A stretch of DNA of 64,000 nucleotides, from the NCBI GenBank assembly GCA_019636495.1, contig JAHBXL010000017.1, forward strand, positions 1 to 64,000, read 5' to 3'. Position 1 is the stretch's first letter. Every line of letters starts with the position of its first letter. Position numbers and translations under genes: made by a program. The stretch is from Phycisphaeraceae bacterium (GTDB taxonomy: Bacteria > Planctomycetota > Phycisphaerae > Phycisphaerales > UBA1924). Positions 59,044 to 64,000 of the stretch are shown piece by piece. The notes below the pieces were generated by a model. That model worked only from the letters and a program-made list of their open reading frames with translations, was not told the DNA's origin and did no database searches.

Positions 59044-60567
59044 TCAGCGCGGCGCGAGGACCTCTCCGAGGTCGATGACCGCGCCGTTCCACTGGTAGTA
59101 ATCGGCGTTGAGAACGCCCGCCCGCACACTGGTGAGGACAATGTTGTTGCGCCGGTGGGTCCGGGCGAACTCCAGATCTCCCGCGCCCGGGCCGGCATAG
59201 TCGCTGTTGGCGACGGTCTGCACGTGGAAGTGGTAGTGGGCCAGCGCGCGGGCATCGGCCGCGAACATCTCGGGCGGGGCGATGAACGTGCGGTCGTTCT
59301 TGCGGTGCGCGGGGCGCGGCTCGAAGAGCGAGGCGCGGAACCGCGACTCGGCGGCCACGCGTCCGCTCGTGGATTCGACGCACCGCGCCGCCGCGGCCCA
59401 GAGGAGCCCGCCGTACTCGGTGCTGGTGTCGGCGCGGTCTTTGGCGGCCTGCGCGAACAGTTCGGCGATGACGGCGGGCTCGTGCAGCGCTTCATCGATG
59501 ACCATGATCGCGAGCAGGTCGCCCCAGGCCAGGTCGGCGCGCCAGTCGCGGAGCGTTTCGCCCTTGGCGCGCATGCCGCCATCTGCCCCGCCCGCTCGCC
59601 AGGTCCGACGGCCGGCAAGGCGGCGCTCGACGTGCGTGAGCAGTTCCTCGCGTCCGCACGCGACCCACTCGGGTCGGTGCTCCGCGGCCCAGCGCAGCGG
59701 CTCGACGTGCCGCAGCGCGAGCCCCAGACGCTGCTCGTCGGTGAGCCCGTCGAACGCGGCGACCGCCGCGGCCCACCACGCGCCGCGGGTGGGGTCGTCG
59801 GTCGCGGTCATCCTTCGCGCCAGGTCGAGTTCGCTTCCGGAAACGGGCACGATGCCGATGCGTTCCTGAAGAAGCGCGATCTCGGCGACGGCGGGGTGCG
59901 TTCGCAGATCGGAGCGTGCGGCGATGATCGCGGCGCGCTGCTCGCCGCGCGGGTCGAGCCGTGAGAGCAGTTCCCACGCGGCGGCGCGGGCTTTGTCGGC
60001 CATCTCGCCCTCGTCCGCGCCGTTGGCGACCGGGTCGATGAACACGCCGAAGACAATCGCCGCGAGATCGTCGGCGGTTGTGCCGTCGTGCAGGGCGAGC
60101 AGCGCGGCGCGTTCCGGACGGTCGGGGTCCGGGGGCGTCGGAACTGCGCGGGAGAAACTCCGGACCAGCGGCGACGTGAGCACGCGCCAGGCCTGGTCGT
60201 CGGCCCGCTCCCGCGCTGCACGGCTCACGGCCTCGATCATCGGCCAGCCCGCTTCGGTGGGCATGCGCAGGCGGAGGAGGTTCAGCGTGTCGGCGCGGCC
60301 CTCGGGCGTTGTATCGCGGAGCAGAGCCTCGAGCGCGCGAACTCGGATGCGGTCGCTCGGTCGGCCGATGGTCCACACCAGTTTCTTGAGCGCCTCGCGC
60401 GTTGCCTCGCGGTCGGCCGTCCCGGCCTCGACCTCGCGCCATGCCTGATCGATCGCGCGGAGGCGGCGGTCTTCGCCCAGTTTGCCATCCGACACATCGA
60501 GCAGCGGCTGGGCGCGGCACACCGCCGCACACGCCAGCACCAGCGCAATGGTCAACACCTTCGGCAT
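59044..60567 (-). CDS. Secreted hypothetical protein, helical repeat-like
   Basis: A 507-residue protein. ATG 60567 is used because a signal peptide (VLTIALVLACAAVCRAQP) then follows at once. The body is rich in Ala, Arg and Glu helices, and HEAT- or TPR-like helical repeats cannot be excluded. C-terminal beta text (HYHFHVQTVANSDYAG ... NNIVLTSVRAGVLNADYY) closes it. No family is recognised. It stands downstream of the acyl-CoA synthetase. Confidence 0.65.
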   Translation of the reverse strand: MPKVLTIALVLACAAVCRAQPLLDVSDGKLGEDRRLRAIDQAWREVEAGTADREATREALKKLVWTIGRPSDRIRVRALEALLRDTTPEGRADTLNLLRLRMPTEAGWPMIEAVSRAARERADDQAWRVLTSPLVRSFSRAVPTPPDPDRPERAALLALHDGTTADDLAAIVFGVFIDPVANGADEGEMADKARAAAWELLSRLDPRGEQRAAIIAARSDLRTHPAVAEIALLQERIGIVPVSGSELDLARRMTATDDPTRGAWWAAAVAAFDGLTDEQRLGLALRHVEPLRWAAEHRPEWVACGREELLTHVERRLAGRRTWRAGGADGGMRAKGETLRDWRADLAWGDLLAIMVIDEALHEPAVIAELFAQAAKDRADTSTEYGGLLWAAAARCVESTSGRVAAESRFRASLFEPRPAHRKNDRTFIAPPEMFAADARALAHYHFHVQTVANSDYAGPGAGDLEFARTHRRNNIVLTSVRAGVLNADYYQWNGAVIDLGEVLAPR

Positions 60568-60628
60568 CACGAACGGGCCGTCCTTTCCTGCGCTGCGGCG
60601 CAGCGCACAGAACAATAGCGCACGCCCA

Positions 60629-62143
60629 TCAGTTGCCTTCGGCGGCGAGTTTCTTCAACTCGCGCCGCATCACCTTGCCCGTCGGGTTCCGGGGCAGGGC
60701 CTCGAGCACGCGTACGTGCCGCGGGACCTTGTACCCCGCGAGGTGCTCGCGGCAGTGTCGCTGCACATCTCTCTCATCGAACGCCGCGCCCTCGCGCAAC
60801 TCGACGAAGGCCACCGGCAACTCGCCGCGGATGTCGTCCATGACGCCGACAACGCCCGATTCCTTGATGCCGGGGTGCCGGTTGAGGACCTCCTCGATCT
60901 CGCGAGGGAAGACGTTTTCGCCGCCGACGATCAGCATCTCCTTGAGTCGGCCGGTGATATAGAGGTGACCGTCCTCGTCGAGCCGACCGATGTCGCCGGT
61001 ACGGAGGAACCCGTGGTCGTCGAACGCCGCGGCGGTTTCCTCGGGCCGCTTGAAATACCCGCGCATCACGTTGGGGCCCTTGATCCGCACCTCGCCATCG
61101 CGGCCGGGCGGCAGGTCGCGCCCGGTCTCGGGGTCGACGATGCGCTCGATGACTCGCGGCAGAGCGCGGCCGACCGAATGCCGCCGCCACTCATGCGGTC
61201 GGCACCAGTTCGTCACCGGCGCGGTCTCGGTCAGTCCGTATCCCTCGTTGAGCGTGACGCCGAAGCGCTCGCGGAAGCCGTCGAAGACCGCCGCGGGCAG
61301 GGGTTCGCCGCCGGAGACGGTGTAGCGGAGGCTCGCGAAGTCCTCGGCTGTCGCGTTTTTGACCTGGAGCAGCGCGTTGTACATCGACGGGATGGCGATC
61401 AGGGCGGTGGCGCGGTGCTGGCGGATCAGTTGCACGATCTTCGCCGGTACGAAGCGCGCGGTGTACACGACCTTGCACCCGGCCGTCAGCGGGAGGAGCG
61501 TCAGCGCGGTCAGGCCGAAGGTGTGGAACTGCGGCAGAACGCCCGCGAGCACGTCGTCCCGCGTGAAGCGGACCCACTCGCGGATCTGCGCGATGTTGGC
61601 CCCGATGTTGCCGTGCGAGAGCATCACGCCCTTGGGCCGTCCGCTGGTGCCGCTGGTGTAGAGCAGGAGCGCGAGGTCGTCGGCGTGGGCATGCGCGGGC
61701 CAGCGGAGCGCGGGCGCGCCGGAGAAGTCCATCGCGTCCAGCCGCACCAGGTTCTGCGCGACTTTCGCCAGAGCGGTCGGCGTCGCCGCGGCTTCCTCCT
61801 TGTGCGACGAGCGCAGGAACTCGAGCATCGGCTCGACGGTCACGACGCAATCGGTCTCGCAGTCGTCGATGACAAAGGCCAGTTCATCGGGCTTGAGGAG
61901 GTAGTTCAGCGGGACCACCGTCCGGCCGAGCATCCACCCGGCCAGCAGCGCCATGGGGAACACGCCGCTGGTCGGCAGCAGGACGCCCAGCGTGCGGGAT
62001 TTCGACCGGCGGGAGACCTCCTCGGCGATGTGCAGCGCGCCGATGAGAATCTCGATCGCGCGAAAGGCGCGTCGGTCGTCCACGATGACTTCTCGCCGCG
62101 GCGAGGACAACAGTTGGCGGATGATGGGCCAGTGCACCGACAT
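60629..62143 (-). CDS. Acyl-CoA synthetase / AMP-dependent ligase
   Basis: A 504-residue AMP-forming ligase, ATG 62143. Motifs: LLLYTSGTSGRPKGVMLSH (P-loop), YGLTETAPVTNW, FLRTGDIGRLDEDGHLYITGR with the hinge, MLIVGGENVFPREIEEVL, and PRNPTGKVMRREL with the catalytic Lys. It activates a fatty or organic acid to the CoA ester. The substrate cannot be decided from sequence. Confidence 0.93.
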   Translation of the reverse strand: MSVHWPIIRQLLSSPRREVIVDDRRAFRAIEILIGALHIAEEVSRRSKSRTLGVLLPTSGVFPMALLAGWMLGRTVVPLNYLLKPDELAFVIDDCETDCVVTVEPMLEFLRSSHKEEAAATPTALAKVAQNLVRLDAMDFSGAPALRWPAHAHADDLALLLYTSGTSGRPKGVMLSHGNIGANIAQIREWVRFTRDDVLAGVLPQFHTFGLTALTLLPLTAGCKVVYTARFVPAKIVQLIRQHRATALIAIPSMYNALLQVKNATAEDFASLRYTVSGGEPLPAAVFDGFRERFGVTLNEGYGLTETAPVTNWCRPHEWRRHSVGRALPRVIERIVDPETGRDLPPGRDGEVRIKGPNVMRGYFKRPEETAAAFDDHGFLRTGDIGRLDEDGHLYITGRLKEMLIVGGENVFPREIEEVLNRHPGIKESGVVGVMDDIRGELPVAFVELREGAAFDERDVQRHCREHLAGYKVPRHVRVLEALPRNPTGKVMRRELKKLAAEGN

Positions 62144-62453
62144 GATCACAGGTTAGCGGCAAGTAACCACTGCCGCACCGTCACAAACGGGCTGGGGGAG
62201 GAGTCGATCGGGCGCTGTCAGGGAACTTCGTGGAACCGGGGGCGCGCTTCATGCGTCATAGACTCTGCGGGGATGCGATGCGCCGAACCGAATGGCAGGG
62301 CGGATCCGGTGGCGGCGAGGGGAGGGACGAGCATCGCGCGGCCCAAAGCAACGGCCCCGCCGGAGCGGCCGATGCAGCGCAGACGCGGGCTTTGCGGCGA
62401 GCGGAGCCCGCCGCGGCCCACAACGCCCGGCCACCAGTTGGATCGGAGTTCAC
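62144..62453. other. Divergent intergenic region
   Basis: About 310 nt between the leftward ligase and rightward HEAT-repeat gene. It must hold both promoters. No convincing -35/-10 pair, palindrome or repeat stands out, and open frames here are short and Arg/Ala-rich, so it appears noncoding. Confidence 0.5.
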
Positions 62454-63500
62454 ATGATCCAGAATCTGCAATCGTTGTTCGCATCCGCCGCACTGGCGGT
62501 GTTCTGTGTTTCGGCGGGGTCCGCGTTGACATTCGCCGAACCCGACCCCGCAACCAACCCGGCGCCGCCCACGGCGGATGCGCCCGGGACCGAGGATGCC
62601 GTGCCGGCTGCGCCGACCGATGACGAGTGGCTCAAGCAGTTTGCGCCCGACCCGGAATCGGACGCGAGCAAGCGATACGCCGAGCAGCAGAAGCGTCGGC
62701 TCGCGACCGAGCGCGAACTGAAACTGATCAGGGCCAAGCACTTCAAGGGCATTCGCGGCACGGAACTGCGGCAGGCGGGGATCGCCAAACTCAAGGAGTT
62801 CACGGACCCGGCCATCTTTCCCGCGCTGTTGGAGATCTTCGGCACCGAGGGTGCCGACGTGCAGAACGCCCTGCTCGACCATTGGGCGGACATGAACATT
62901 GACGAAGCCGATGCCACGATCGCCTGGGCGGCGGTCTTCGGCAAGGACAAGGCCTTCCGTCTCGCCGCGGCGCGCCGCCTTGTCAAGAAGGCGGAGTCCG
63001 CGGATTGGCACATCCCCAACGTGGTCAAGTCGGTCGTGGCAATCGGCCTGCGGCGCGAGAGCAACACGCAAGTGGTCGCGGCGGCGGAACTGGCGAACAT
63101 GCTGCAGATCTTCGAGGCGATTCCGGCGTTAATCTCGGCGCAGGTAAGCGGGACGGCGACGGGCTCGCAGCGGGCTCAGGACGGCGGGGATGCGGCGTTG
63201 GCGTACATTCTTGTTGGTCGGCAGGTGGCGTTTGTGTCGGACCTGAACCCTGTGGTCGGCGATAACGCCGTGGCGTTCGATCCGACGCTCAGCGTGGCGA
63301 CCGAGGGGGTGGTGCTGCGGGTGATCGACGCGTTCGTCGTGACGTACCGGATCGAGGTGAACCGCTCGCTGATCGGCCTGGCCAATAAGGGCTGGGACGG
63401 GCGCGATACCGCCCCCCTGGGGTGGAACACCCGCGCGTGGCGGCAGTGGTACGCCAACGAGTTCGTTCCGTATCGGCGCGGCATCGCCATCAAGCCCTGA
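62454..63500 (+). CDS. Secreted HEAT-repeat-like protein
   Basis: A 348-residue protein with a signal peptide (FASAALAVFCVSAGSALTFA). A Pro/Ala/Thr linker is followed by helical repeats (RQAGIAKLKEFTDPAIFPALLEIF, then ADATIAWAAVFGKDKAFRLAAARRLV) that look like HEAT repeats for protein binding. The C-terminal third is beta-rich and ends in WRQWYANEFVPYRRG. The start ATG is preceded by GGAG. Function unknown. Confidence 0.7.
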   Translation: MIQNLQSLFASAALAVFCVSAGSALTFAEPDPATNPAPPTADAPGTEDAVPAAPTDDEWLKQFAPDPESDASKRYAEQQKRRLATERELKLIRAKHFKGIRGTELRQAGIAKLKEFTDPAIFPALLEIFGTEGADVQNALLDHWADMNIDEADATIAWAAVFGKDKAFRLAAARRLVKKAESADWHIPNVVKSVVAIGLRRESNTQVVAAAELANMLQIFEAIPALISAQVSGTATGSQRAQDGGDAALAYILVGRQVAFVSDLNPVVGDNAVAFDPTLSVATEGVVLRVIDAFVVTYRIEVNRSLIGLANKGWDGRDTAPLGWNTRAWRQWYANEFVPYRRGIAIKP

Positions 63501-63674
63501 GACCGTGCGGGACATCTTTGGCACGATTTCTGCGAGACCGGCGAGCGTCGAGCCCGGTTGAAACGCACATTCTCCGCACCTGCGAGTGCGCAACCGCCGG
63601 GCCGATGGCCGACGAAGAATGTCGGCGCGCCCGCGAACGCGGTTCGGGGCCGTTCCCAACAAGGACCCGTACGG

Positions 63675-64000
63675 ATGCCCGAATCGCCGCCACACTCCGA
63701 CCAGCGCCCACTCCGGCGTCGCTCGGCCCCCGCGCAGCAGGCGTTTGCGGTGGTCGCGGTCGCCGCGTTTGTCGGCGGGTTTGTGGCCGGGCGGGTATCT
63801 CGCGAGCCGGAGGGAGCCCACGCCGCAATGCGCGGGGGGGCACACCTGTCGCTGGATGACCTGCGGGCCAGTTGGGCGAGCGCGATCGAGGCCGCGCGGC
63901 CGGACCCGGCGAAACTCACGGTTGATGCGCTCGCGCCCGTCGAGTCGTACTTTCAGGACCGCGCGTTGCCGAACGTCGAGCCGTTCGTGCGCGACATGGC
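63675..64000 (+). CDS. N-terminal part of a membrane-anchored protein, cut by window edge
   Basis: An open frame from ATG 63675 to the end of the window (108 codons plus two bases) continues beyond. A single hydrophobic segment (FAVVAVAAFVGGFVAGRV) follows a basic leader, so the rest is probably periplasmic. The visible text (RASWASAIEAARPDPAKLTVDALAPVESYF) is helical and has no known motif. Translation direction agrees with the HEAT-repeat gene. Confidence 0.55.
   Translation, partial: MPESPPHSDQRPLRRRSAPAQQAFAVVAVAAFVGGFVAGRVSREPEGAHAAMRGGAHLSLDDLRASWASAIEAARPDPAKLTVDALAPVESYFQDRALPNVEPFVRDM

Noticed and set aside
57032..59964. Very long frames on both strands over dapF and the M48 protease
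   Set aside because: They overlap genes with diagnostic motifs and read as Arg/Ala text.

Overview
The window comes from a high-G+C bacterium that is very probably a planctomycete, most likely of the Phycisphaerae type. The evidence is a CxxCGYD(x)TG...CPECG zinc ribbon typical of planctomycete membrane proteins (54656-55141), glycine-rich inserts within otherwise ordinary enzymes, a diderm envelope inventory (TolC-type outer-membrane protein, RND pump, lipoproteins), and a complete DapF. The assignment is inferred from sequence style; no rRNA is present.

Region 1 (about 1-21,925) is most of a lambda/siphovirus-type prophage. On the left are a ParB-domain DNA methyltransferase and a leftward block of seven small early genes, including a HARE-HTH protein. 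A rightward late operon follows: small-terminase-like protein, GpA-type large terminase, gpW-position protein, lambda-type portal, a protease-capsid fusion, DUF2190-like decoration protein, neck and tail-completion proteins, tail tube, a tail-assembly chaperone pair probably joined by a -1 frameshift, a lipoprotein, tape measure, and distal tail proteins. It ends with a methyltransferase, a GPSL-motif sugar-enzyme-like protein and a Hint (intein-like) domain buried in Gly/Ser repeats. Most late genes overlap by 4 nt or sit within 30 nt, so they form one transcription unit. No integrase, repressor, lysis gene or att site is visible.

Region 2 (22,025-39,065) is a leftward metal-resistance block. 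In transcription order it holds a Cys/His-rich secreted protein, CusC/CzcC-type OMP, CusB-type adaptor, CusA/CzcA-type RND pump, two tandem His-rich proteins, a P1B-2-like (Zn/Cd/Pb) ATPase, a second Cys-rich secreted protein, a MacA-type adaptor, an ABC ATPase, two FtsX-type permeases and a duplicated OB-fold-like secreted protein. Together they would move metal or toxic cargo from cytoplasm and periplasm to the outside.

Region 3 (39,066-43,612) is a visibly less G+C-rich islet with two rightward genes that look like defence genes. One is an AAA_13/RloC-PrrC-like ATPase with a CxxC hook. The other is an uncommon protein with two ACT-like domains followed by a TIR-like nucleotide-binding domain. 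The second is the best candidate here for an undescribed system.

Region 4 (43,865-64,000) is mainly chromosomal core: ThiF/MoeB, a GNAT enzyme, rpsG-rpsL, folE2, an arginine succinyltransferase (AST) type operon (class III aminotransferase, astA, astD), a RAYT transposase inside a dense field of REP hairpins, a zinc-ribbon membrane protein, an M20 peptidase, dapF, an M48 membrane protease, a secreted protein, an acyl-CoA synthetase, a HEAT-repeat secreted protein and a membrane protein that runs off the right edge.
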